NCBI GenBank assembly: GCA_031655335.1
Contig: CP134226.1
Coordinates: 2,312,001-2,376,000 of the forward strand
From: Thalassospiraceae bacterium LMO-SO8
Lineage (GTDB): Bacteria; Pseudomonadota; Alphaproteobacteria; Rhodospirillales; Casp-alpha2
DNA length: 64,000 nucleotides
Direction: 5' to 3'
Position numbers and translations under genes: made by a program. Shown here piece by piece: positions 56,616 through 64,000 of the stretch (positions within the stretch are counted from its first letter, which is position 1; the number at the start of each line of letters is the position of its first letter). The notes under the pieces are model-generated. The model ran no database searches and was not told the DNA's origin. It worked only from the letters and a program-made list of their open reading frames with translations.

Positions 56616-57953
56616 CTACTTCGCCTCGACCGCCGAAACCTCCAGGCGGCCCATCGCGTTCAGCAGCCGGAAAGTCGCCTGCACGATCGCGACCTCCGTC
56701 AGGACGGAATCGCTCTGCGCGTTGATCAGGCGGGTTTCCCCGGACAACACATCAAGCAGTGAGCGGCGGCCCGCCTCGCGTTCTTCGCGGGCCAGTTCAA
56801 GAAACTTGGCGGCGATTTCGACCTGCGCGGTGCGCACGTCGTGATTCTGCCGCGCGGTCTCCAGATCCGCCCAGGCGAGGCGGATGTTCTCCTCGATCGT
56901 CCGCTGGGTGTCCGCGGCGCGGTCGATCGCGGCCTTGTAGTCGCTGCTGGAGGCGTTGACCGAATCAAGCGCGGTAAATCCCAGGTTGAAGGGAAAGTTG
57001 AGCTCGACCTTGGCGGCCTGCGCGTTGCGCTGGCCGATGGTGCCGTCCAGGTTGCGCTCGTGGCTGGTTTCGACGACCGCGTTCAGTTCGGGAAAGAACA
57101 GATCCTGACGGGTCCGTGTAACGCTGTCCTTGGCGATGTCGGAGGCGAGCCGCGCATTGCGCAGCTGAAAGTTTTCCTTGAGTCCGATTTCGATGGCTTC
57201 CTCAAGGGTCCGGGGCATCAGGACTTCGGGCACGGGGGGAAGCTTGAATTCATTGACCCCCTTGGGCATGTCACGGTACAGCGCATGATAGCGTGACAGG
57301 GCGTTGCGCAGGGTGCCCTCGGCGACCACGCGGCGCGACTGGGCTTCGGCCAGTTCGGTCTTGGCCTGCAGGACGTCGGTCGAAAACCCGGCGCCGCCGG
57401 CGACCCGGGCGTCTTCAAGTTCCGTCTGTTTCTTGATGTTGTCTTCCGATTGCCGCGACAGGATCAGGCGCCGGTTCGCGCTGTAGACCTGGATGTAGGC
57501 GACAATGCCTTCGAGAACCAGGTCCTGGCGCACCTGGTTCAGATTGATCGCCGCCGATTCCCGATTCTTGCGGGAAATCCCGATGTCCGTGTCGGTCTTG
57601 CCGAAATCCCACAGCAACTGAGTGATGCTGAGCGACGTTTCGTTGAACTTTTTGGCGGTGTCCTGGGTGCCGGGATTGGCGCGCTTCTGGAAGCCGTTGT
57701 TGAAATCGATTTCCAGTTCGGGGAACCAGGCGCCGCGGGTTTCGCGGATGCGGCTGGTCGCGGCGTCCAGCGAATTCTTGGCGGCGTTGATCCGATCATG
57801 GTTCTCGATCAGGTCGAGCAGGGCGTCAGGCAATGACTGTGCCCGCGCGCCGGCACTCCATGCCGACACGCCGAAGATCACCGCAAATGTGAACCCCGCC
57901 TTGAGAAGGCTGCGCAACGTCTTTCCCCGAGTGCCTTCGCCGTATTCCGGCAT
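56616..57953 (-). CDS. TolC family outer-membrane efflux/secretion channel
   Basis: Outer-membrane protein of 445 residues with signal peptide (about 14-39, ending ARAQS) and two OEP repeats (about 45-225 and 255-440). Typical features are GAWFPELEIDFNNGF, LLWDFGKTDTDIG, and in the second half QDLFFPELNAVVETS, then EEREAGRRSLLDVLSGETRLINAQSD. It should provide the outer-membrane duct for the type I system encoded downstream. The ATG at 57953 was chosen; a GTG four codons upstream (57965) is possible and neither has a strong ribosome-binding site. It may also serve the RND pump at 6.9-11.2 kb. Confidence 0.92.
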   Translation of the reverse strand: MPEYGEGTRGKTLRSLLKAGFTFAVIFGVSAWSAGARAQSLPDALLDLIENHDRINAAKNSLDAATSRIRETRGAWFPELEIDFNNGFQKRANPGTQDTAKKFNETSLSITQLLWDFGKTDTDIGISRKNRESAAINLNQVRQDLVLEGIVAYIQVYSANRRLILSRQSEDNIKKQTELEDARVAGGAGFSTDVLQAKTELAEAQSRRVVAEGTLRNALSRYHALYRDMPKGVNEFKLPPVPEVLMPRTLEEAIEIGLKENFQLRNARLASDIAKDSVTRTRQDLFFPELNAVVETSHERNLDGTIGQRNAQAAKVELNFPFNLGFTALDSVNASSSDYKAAIDRAADTQRTIEENIRLAWADLETARQNHDVRTAQVEIAAKFLELAREEREAGRRSLLDVLSGETRLINAQSDSVLTEVAIVQATFRLLNAMGRLEVSAVEAK

Positions 57954-58053
57954 AAAATCGCACACTCGGGGAATAATTGGAACATCTTATCGGGCGGGAC
58001 GAAGTCTGTTTCTGGCACTGAGGTTGTTTTTTTAATTCATCTAAGCTTTTGAA

Positions 58054-58069
58054 AAATTTCTAGAAATTT
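58054..58069. promoter_or_regulatory. Perfect 16-bp palindrome AAATTTCTAGAAATTT between TolC and acyl-CoA dehydrogenase genes
   Basis: Lies in the 295-bp AT-rich divergent region (57,954-58,248), about 100 bp before the TolC start and 180 bp before the dehydrogenase start. A perfect palindrome of this length in a high-GC genome is a likely protein-binding site. No regulator is identified; it could control the type I secretion locus. Confidence 0.5.
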
Positions 58070-58248
58070 AGACGCGTCCCGCGTGACGTTATTCGCCCCG
58101 AAGAGGTCTGGGCTGTCCTGCCGCCACCTCTGCCGGACCTGCGGCCAGCAGCGCGCGATTCGCCATCCCAACATCGGCGCCAAGCGGGTAAGGTCGGGGC
58201 AAAGGGACCCTGCGCGTGACCGCGCCAAAGACCGCCGAGGGAGGAATC

Positions 58249-59406
58249 ATGAGCCAAGATCTTTCGAAAACAGAGGACGACCTCGTCGCCGCGGCGGCCG
58301 CGTTCGCGGCCCGCGACGTGCGGCCCCATGCGGCCGGGTGGGAAAAGGCGCGGGCATTGCCGGCCGAAATGTTCGAGCGGGCCGCCGCCGCCGGGTTGAC
58401 GTCGGCGATTTTGCCGCGTGAGGTTGGCGGCGCCGGCGTCGGGATGCTGTGCGCCGCGCGCATGGCCGAGGCTCTGGCGGCGGCCGACTTCGGTTTTGCC
58501 TTCGCGCTTAAGGTTCACGCCAACGCGGCCAACGCCGTGGCCCGGCGCGGCACCGACGAACAGCGCCATCGTCTGCTGCCCGGCATGATCGACGGGCGTC
58601 GTATCGGCGCGTTCTGCCTGACCGAACCGGCGGTCGGCAGCGATGCGACCGCGATCACCTGCGCCGCGCGACAGGAAACAGGCGGCTGGGCCGTGACCGG
58701 CGAAAAGGCCTGGGTGACCAACGGCGTCAACGCGGACGTCATGAGCGTCTATGTCCAGACCGACGCGCAAGCAGGATGGCGTGGCATCGCCAATGTCCTG
58801 GTCGAAGGCGACTTTCCCGGCCTGTCCCGCGCCGCCCCCTATGACCTTATGGGCGGGCATGCGGCGGGGCTCTGCGGTCTGACCTTCGAGGACTGCCGGA
58901 TTCCGGACGCCAATCTGCTGATCGCGCCCGGCGAGGGGTTCAAGGCGGCCATGGCCGGCATCAACATGGCGCGGATGTTCGTCGCCGCGCTTTGTTGCGG
59001 AATGCTGGCCGAATGCCTTGACCGGGCCTTGGCCTATGGCGCCGGGCGCATGGCCTTCGGTCGGCCCATCCTGGCCAACCAGGGGTTGCAGTGGGAACTG
59101 GCCGACGTGGCCACGGACCTGGAGGCCTGCCGCCGCCTGACCGAGCACGCGGCCCGCACGCTGGACGCCGGCGAGGCCGGAATCACCGAATGCGCCCATG
59201 CCAAGAAATTCGCGACCCGCGCCGCGGTGCGGGGCATATCGGCCTGCATGCAGGCGATGGGGGCGGCCGGGCTGCGCGCCGAGGAGCCCTTCGGCCGCCA
59301 TTTCGCGGCGGCGAAGATGTGCGAATTCCTCGACGGTACGACGGAAATTCAGAACGTGGTGATTTCCCGCAGCCTGCTGCGGCCCCATGGGCTCGACGCG
59401 TCCTAG
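58249..59406 (+). CDS. Acyl-CoA dehydrogenase family protein
   Basis: Flavin-dependent acyl-CoA dehydrogenase of 385 residues. FAD and substrate segments visible are GAFCLTEPAVGSDATAI, TGEKAWVTNGVNAD, FEDCRIPDANLLI, ALAYGAGRMAFGRPI and the C-terminal EFLDGTTEIQNVVISRSLL. The usual catalytic base Glu of the short-chain group corresponds to DGTTEIQ (E of TEIQ region), as in many members. Start at 58249 has GGGAGGAATC directly before it. Substrate unknown. It is divergent from the TolC gene and convergent with the diguanylate cyclase gene. Confidence 0.92.
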   Translation: MSQDLSKTEDDLVAAAAAFAARDVRPHAAGWEKARALPAEMFERAAAAGLTSAILPREVGGAGVGMLCAARMAEALAAADFGFAFALKVHANAANAVARRGTDEQRHRLLPGMIDGRRIGAFCLTEPAVGSDATAITCAARQETGGWAVTGEKAWVTNGVNADVMSVYVQTDAQAGWRGIANVLVEGDFPGLSRAAPYDLMGGHAAGLCGLTFEDCRIPDANLLIAPGEGFKAAMAGINMARMFVAALCCGMLAECLDRALAYGAGRMAFGRPILANQGLQWELADVATDLEACRRLTEHAARTLDAGEAGITECAHAKKFATRAAVRGISACMQAMGAAGLRAEEPFGRHFAAAKMCEFLDGTTEIQNVVISRSLLRPHGLDAS

Positions 59407-59449
59407 AGCCTATCCTCTTGATACGGAAGCCCGGCCAGACCGTCGGACG

Positions 59450-60412
59450 TTACATTTCCTCGTAGGCGACGGTTCTGTTGCGGCCGCGGTCCTTCGCTTC
59501 GTAAAGCGCCGCGTCGGCCCGCTTCAACGCGGACTCGATTGAATCTTTCGGGTCCTGGACCGTGGTCACGCCGGCGCTGACCGTCACTTTCAGGGGCCCG
59601 GAATCGACGGGGATGGTCAGTTCGCCAAGATGTTCCCGCAGTCTTTCGACCGTCAGCCTGGCGCCCTGGGGATCCGTTTCCGGCAGGATCAAGGCGAATT
59701 CCTCGCCGCCCATGCGGCCGACGATATCGACGTTGCGCAGGCGGTCGACGCAGGCCTCGGCCAGGGCCCGGAGCACGCTGTCCCCGGCGTCGTGGCCGTA
59801 GGTGTCGTTCACGGCCTTGAAGTGGTCGACATCCATCATCACCGCGCCGAAGCAGCGCCCGCTGCGTCGCACGCGGGCGACCTCGGCTTCGCCCAGTTCC
59901 ATGAACCGCCGCCGGTTCCACACGCCGGTGAGAAAGTCCGTGGTGGCAAGTCGGGTCAGTTCCGCGTTGGCGATCTTAAGGTCCCGGTGGGCCTTCTGTA
60001 GGGCGAGGTGATTGCGGATGCGGGCCAGCACGATCAGCGGTGAATAGGGCTTGAGGATGTAGTCGATGGCGCCGAGCAACAATCCTTTTTCCTGGTCATT
60101 GTCTTCGGTGCGGCCGGTGACGAAGACGACGGGTATGTCGCGGGTCTGGATGCCCGATTTCAAACGGCGGCAGACTTCGTAACCGTCCATGCCGGGCATG
60201 CTGACGTCCAGCAGGATCAGATCGGGAAGGTCGGATTCCGCGAGGGCGATTGCCTGCACGCCGTCCGTCGCGCTGATAATGTCACCTTCCTCGGCCAGGA
60301 GGTTGGAGAGAATCATCAGGTTCGTTTCCGCGTCATCGACGATCAGTATCTTCTGGCGCAGCGGCTCCTGGCTGCCGCGGGACAAAATGTCGCTTCTCTC
60401 AATTCCCGTCAT
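59450..60412 (-). CDS. Response regulator diguanylate cyclase (REC-GGDEF)
   Basis: Protein of 320 residues. The receiver domain (about 20-138) has phospho-acceptor D69 in LILLDVSMPGMDG, acidic D26/D27 and K121. The GGDEF domain (about 155-315) has the active site as GGEEF (235-239), a functional variant, and an inhibitory I-site RNVD at 226-229, five residues upstream. DFLTGVWNRRRF opens the domain. It should make c-di-GMP from two GTP when phosphorylated. This is PleD-like without the second receiver. It lies 75 bp downstream of a hybrid histidine kinase on the same strand. Confidence 0.95.
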   Translation of the reverse strand: MTGIERSDILSRGSQEPLRQKILIVDDAETNLMILSNLLAEEGDIISATDGVQAIALAESDLPDLILLDVSMPGMDGYEVCRRLKSGIQTRDIPVVFVTGRTEDNDQEKGLLLGAIDYILKPYSPLIVLARIRNHLALQKAHRDLKIANAELTRLATTDFLTGVWNRRRFMELGEAEVARVRRSGRCFGAVMMDVDHFKAVNDTYGHDAGDSVLRALAEACVDRLRNVDIVGRMGGEEFALILPETDPQGARLTVERLREHLGELTIPVDSGPLKVTVSAGVTTVQDPKDSIESALKRADAALYEAKDRGRNRTVAYEEM

Positions 60413-60487
60413 CGCGCCGTTCTTTCCGCCGTGCCGTCGTTCGCAGTGTTATTGGGCCCTGTGTCACCGTTCCCAGCGTCATCTGGG

Positions 60488-63400
60488 TTATTCTCCTGCC
60501 GGCGGCGGTGATTTATTCTCCGCAGAGTTGCCGCCACCCAACGCTATTGCCAGAGAATCACGAACCTCATCAAGGGCGCTACTCAATTCCTTCAGGCAGG
60601 CATCGACTTCCGGTTCGCCGGGTCCGCTGCGCAACTGGTCGTCAAGCGCCTTGGCCGCCTGATACACGCGTTCGGCGCGAATATTGCCGCTGACTCCTTT
60701 CAGAGTATGGGTCGTGCGGACCGCCGTTTCCAGGTCGCCGTCGGTCAACAGGGCGGCGATCTTGTCCGCCTGGTCCATGTACTTCGCATGAAAGGCGCCC
60801 AACAGGCGGCGCAGGATCACGTCGTTTCCCCGCATCATGGCGCGGGCCTCGGTCAGGTTGATTCCCTTGATCGTGTCGGGCAGGACGTCGGCCGACACAG
60901 GCGTGGGCGCGGGCGAATCCGCCGCCGTGATCTTGCTGGCCGGCTTTGCCGGATGCGAACCCGACCGGGCGGCCCAGGTCGCCAGCACCGCATACAGGCG
61001 ATTCGGGTCGATGGGTTTGGTCACGTGATCATTCATGCCCACGGCAAGGCATTTTTCCCGTTCGGACTGCATGGCATGGGCGGTCATGGCGATGATCGGA
61101 AGGTCGTTGTACCGAGAATCGGCACGGATGATTTCCGTCGCCTGGTATCCGTCCATCAGGGGCATCTGCACGTCCATCAGGACGGCGTCGTAAGGGGTTT
61201 CGGCAACCATGGCGATGGCAATCTTGCCGTTGCTTGCGATGTCGACCGTCACGCCGGCAAGGCCCAGGAATTCCCGCGCGACCTGCTGATTGATTTCGTT
61301 GTCTTCAACCAGCAGGACGCGCAACCCGGCAATGCGCTTGAGCGCATCCGACCGCGCGTCCTTCGGCTTCGGCCGGTGCGTCGGCGCGGCGTCTTCCGTC
61401 AGATCGGCGGGCAGGACCGTCACCTCGGCGGTGAACCAGAAGGTGCTGCCTTTGCCCTCGGTGCTGTCGACGCCGATCTCGCCACCCATCATCGTGACAA
61501 GACTGTGGCTGATCGCGAGCCCCAGACCAGTGCCGCCGAACTGGCGGGTGGTCGAGATGTCGGCCTGGGTGAACGGCTGGAACAGTTTGCCGATCTGATC
61601 GCGCGACATGCCGATGCCCGTGTCCGTGACCTCGAACCGCAGCATCCGCTTTTTCGCCGTGCCGGCGGTGGATGAAGGCACCGGCAGAACATTCACGACG
61701 ACCTTGCCCTTTTCGGTGAACTTGATGGCATTCGCCGTCAGGTTGATCAGCACCTGACCCAGCCGTAGCGGATCTCCCTTCAGGTTTTTCGGCACGCTGG
61801 GGTCAATGTGGAACTGAATGTCGAGCGGCTTGGCGCCGGCCCGCGCCGTCGTCATGGTGGACAGGTTTTCCATGACGTCGTCCAGATTGAACGCCACGGC
61901 CTCGATCTCCATCTTGCCGGCTTCGATCTTGGAGAAGTCGAGGATGTCGTCGATCAGGCCGAGAAGCGCATGGGACGACATGTCGACCTTGGTCAGGTAA
62001 TCCGCCTGCTGCTCGGTCAAGTCGGTCTTCAGGGCCAGACCCGTCAAACCGACGATGGCGTTCAGCGGCGTGCGGATTTCATGGCTCATGTTGGCGAGAA
62101 ACGAGCTTTTCGCCCTGTTGGCTTCTTCTGCCGCCAGTTTCGCCTCGCGCAGGGCCCGTTCGGCGCGTTTTTGTTGGGTGACGTCCGAATAGGTCGTCAC
62201 GAAGCCGCTTCGATCCGGCAGAGGGTTGCCGCGAATGTCGATGACCATGCCGCCCGGGCGGGTGCGTTCGAAATGATGGGGCTCGAACTTGCGCGCCAGC
62301 TCGATGCGTTCCCGAACCTGCTGCTCGACGTCGCCGGGGCCGTATTCACCGCGCTCGGCGTTGTAGCGGAAAAACTCGCTGAGGTTCGTGCCCGGCGGAA
62401 AGCGGTCCTTCGGGAATTTCAGAAGCTCCATGAACTTCGAATTGGCGGTGATGACATTCAGTTTTTCGTCGAACATGGTGATGCCTTGATCCATGGTTTC
62501 CAGGGTGGTTTCCAGGATCGCCTTCTGGTGGGCAAGTTCGCGCTCGGCCTCTTTCTGCTCGGTGATGTCGGTCATGGCCGTGCCGAGCCCCATGATGGTG
62601 CCCTCGCGGTCACGCACGGGGAATTTCATCAGGCGGTAAATGGTGGGCCGGCCTTCCTTCGTTCTGTGCAGGACGGACTCGGCCTCAAGAATGACGATTT
62701 CTCCGCTTTCGATCACCTTGCGCTCAAGCTCGGCGACCTCGTCCGCGCGGCCCTTGGGGATGAGATCGTGGACGGTCTTGCCGATCAGATTGTCGACGGT
62801 CGTTTGATGCCATTCGGCGAAGATCGAATTGGCGCTGAGGAAGCGGCCGTCCAGTCCCTTGAGCGCCAGCATGATGGGAACGTTCTCGGTGATTGCGGTC
62901 AGGCGCGCCTGTGTTTCCTCGAGAATCATCTGTGCGGTCTTTTGCGCCGTCACGTCGTCGAACACGCCGACCAGATAGCCGTTGTACCATTCGCCGTAAC
63001 GGGCGTAGACGACGCGCCCGTCGGCCAAGGGAACTTCGCTGCTGAGGTTGCCTTGGCGGACGGCGTTGATCCGCTCGACCACCGATCGGTTGCGATGCGC
63101 ATCGCCGAAGTCACCGCGCTCGGCCAGGAAGTACGCCGTTTCCCAGGCGCTGGTGCCGACTTGCACCTGATCCGGTTGCAGGCCCCAGACTTCCGAGAAC
63201 TGGCGGTTGAAGGTGACGTAGTTCATGTTTTCGTCGAACACGCAGAGCCCGCTCGGCATGCTGTCCAACGTCACGCGCAGGATCGCCGATTGCAGGCCGA
63301 TCTGCTGTTCCGCCGCCTTGCGCTTGGTGATGTCCAGGGTCCAGGCGATCCGCGCGCGGCGCCCCTCGAAATTGATCCGCCGCCAGGTCACCAGAGACCA

Positions 63401-64000
63401 CCATTTGGTTTTGCGGTCCAGGCGATAGCGTTCAGCCTCGAAATGGTCGAGGCGGCCTTCCCGGTCGAATATTTCGCGCGCTTCTTCAAATTTTGCCGGA
63501 TCGACGAAGGACTGGTCGATGTCGATTTGCAGGACATCATCCAGGTTGTCGGCGCCCAGCATCGCGGCCAATCGCGGATTGCCGAACAGCCGTTCGCCCG
63601 TATCCCGGTCGACGATGGTGATGGCGATGGGGCTTTCGTCGAGGATCTGGCGGAATCGCGCTTCGCTTTCGGCAAGACGCTCTTCCGCCTGACGGCGTTC
63701 TGAAATGTCGATCGTCGTCGTGATGACGCCGACGACACGCCCGTCGGCGTCCTTGAGCGGAGCCTTGGTGCAGATCGCCTGCCGGGTGTCATTACCCTTC
63801 TTCTTCAGTTCGAAGTCGAAGAACGGGATCGGCTGCCCGGTTTCGATGACCTCGCGGTCCAGCTTCGACATCGCGGCCGCGTGTTCGGCGCCGACGATTT
63901 CCGATGTCTTGCCTTGGACATCCTGTTCGCTGAGGCCCAGGAATTCCTGATGGTAGCGGTTGGACATCACATAGCGGCCCTGTGTGTCCTTCACGTTGAT
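60488..64000 (-). CDS. Multi-PAS hybrid histidine kinase with REC and Hpt domains (5' end outside window)
   Basis: At least 1,170 residues visible; the frame is open to the right edge and starts inside a PAS domain ([19 protein letters not shown]). Four more PAS domains follow, opening near [57 protein letters not shown] and [18 protein letters not shown]. The kinase core has the phospho-His in [16 protein letters not shown] (about residue 637 of the visible part) and a HATPase domain. A receiver with [13 protein letters not shown] and an Hpt domain with [13 protein letters not shown] end the protein. No membrane helix is seen in this part. The Hpt domain could pass phosphate to the neighbouring REC-GGDEF protein. 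Confidence 0.93.
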   Translation of the reverse strand: MNVKDTQGRYVMSNRYHQEFLGLSEQDVQGKTSEIVGAEHAAAMSKLDREVIETGQPIPFFDFELKKKGNDTRQAICTKAPLKDADGRVVGVITTTIDISERRQAEERLAESEARFRQILDESPIAITIVDRDTGERLFGNPRLAAMLGADNLDDVLQIDIDQSFVDPAKFEEAREIFDREGRLDHFEAERYRLDRKTKWWSLVTWRRINFEGRRARIAWTLDITKRKAAEQQIGLQSAILRVTLDSMPSGLCVFDENMNYVTFNRQFSEVWGLQPDQVQVGTSAWETAYFLAERGDFGDAHRNRSVVERINAVRQGNLSSEVPLADGRVVYARYGEWYNGYLVGVFDDVTAQKTAQMILEETQARLTAITENVPIMLALKGLDGRFLSANSIFAEWHQTTVDNLIGKTVHDLIPKGRADEVAELERKVIESGEIVILEAESVLHRTKEGRPTIYRLMKFPVRDREGTIMGLGTAMTDITEQKEAERELAHQKAILETTLETMDQGITMFDEKLNVITANSKFMELLKFPKDRFPPGTNLSEFFRYNAERGEYGPGDVEQQVRERIELARKFEPHHFERTRPGGMVIDIRGNPLPDRSGFVTTYSDVTQQKRAERALREAKLAAEEANRAKSSFLANMSHEIRTPLNAIVGLTGLALKTDLTEQQADYLTKVDMSSHALLGLIDDILDFSKIEAGKMEIEAVAFNLDDVMENLSTMTTARAGAKPLDIQFHIDPSVPKNLKGDPLRLGQVLINLTANAIKFTEKGKVVVNVLPVPSSTAGTAKKRMLRFEVTDTGIGMSRDQIGKLFQPFTQADISTTRQFGGTGLGLAISHSLVTMMGGEIGVDSTEGKGSTFWFTAEVTVLPADLTEDAAPTHRPKPKDARSDALKRIAGLRVLLVEDNEINQQVAREFLGLAGVTVDIASNGKIAIAMVAETPYDAVLMDVQMPLMDGYQATEIIRADSRYNDLPIIAMTAHAMQSEREKCLAVGMNDHVTKPIDPNRLYAVLATWAARSGSHPAKPASKITAADSPAPTPVSADVLPDTIKGINLTEARAMMRGNDVILRRLLGAFHAKYMDQADKIAALLTDGDLETAVRTTHTLKGVSGNIRAERVYQAAKALDDQLRSGPGEPEVDACLKELSSALDEVRDSLAIALGGGNSAENKSPPPAGE

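Overview
The window is high-GC, gene-dense bacterial chromosome. Gene content points to an alphaproteobacterium, probably a marine or environmental member of the Rhodospirillales. The evidence is two XRE regulators of the PraR-like alphaproteobacterial type, a DUF1127 protein, a PAS_5-type protein, a TAXI-TRAP binding protein and FecR/VCBS/RTX giant surface proteins. Genus cannot be told from the sequence. I see no rRNA, tRNA, CRISPR array, insertion sequence or phage gene.

Region 1 to 26 kb is ordinary chromosome with small metabolic and regulatory units. It holds the 3' part of a zinc-binding ZnuA-type protein, a membrane-anchored unknown protein with an Arg/Lys-rich tail, an SDR oxidoreductase, an ArsR/EamA divergent pair, a small DUF1127 protein, a GFA-family protein, a CmcJ/NvfI-like oxygenase and an RND efflux pump with its adaptor. 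After small enzymes come an M20 peptidase coupled to an unusual cytochrome c, a citryl-CoA lyase/acyl-CoA ligase/gamma-carbonic anhydrase run, and a PhyH/serine hydrolase/GntR/thioesterase operon. Divergent from that operon is a TAXI binding protein followed by an amidase and an N-carbamoyl-amino-acid hydrolase. A TTGTATACAA-type palindrome occurs at the SDR promoter and at the thioesterase/TAXI divergent promoter region, suggesting a small GntR regulon.

Region 25.5 to 58 kb is dominated by one locus on the minus strand: a TolC-type outer-membrane channel, a 26,160-bp gene for an 8,719-residue RTX/LamG surface protein, a type I secretion ABC exporter and its HlyD-type adaptor. All parts of a type I secretion system and its presumed substrate are together. 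The giant protein reads, N to C: export/retention-like N-terminus, FecR-like domain, a very long alanine-rich (presumed helical) segment studded with a recurring beta module, Tandem-95/VCBS domains, an autotransporter-like beta-helix stretch, ten LamG domains mixed with VCBS domains, then RTX repeats and a type I secretion signal. A PraR-like repressor and a small unknown Ala/Lys-rich protein flank the locus.

Region 58 to 64 kb holds an acyl-CoA dehydrogenase, a REC-GGDEF diguanylate cyclase and a large multi-PAS hybrid histidine kinase with receiver and Hpt domains that runs off the right edge. Kinase and cyclase are co-directional and may form a c-di-GMP signalling pair. A link to the neighbouring adhesin is plausible but unproven.

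The most interesting object is the giant protein. Its alanine-rich segment with interspersed beta modules, and the appearance of the same module inside VCBS-type host domains, is the part I cannot match to a described architecture.
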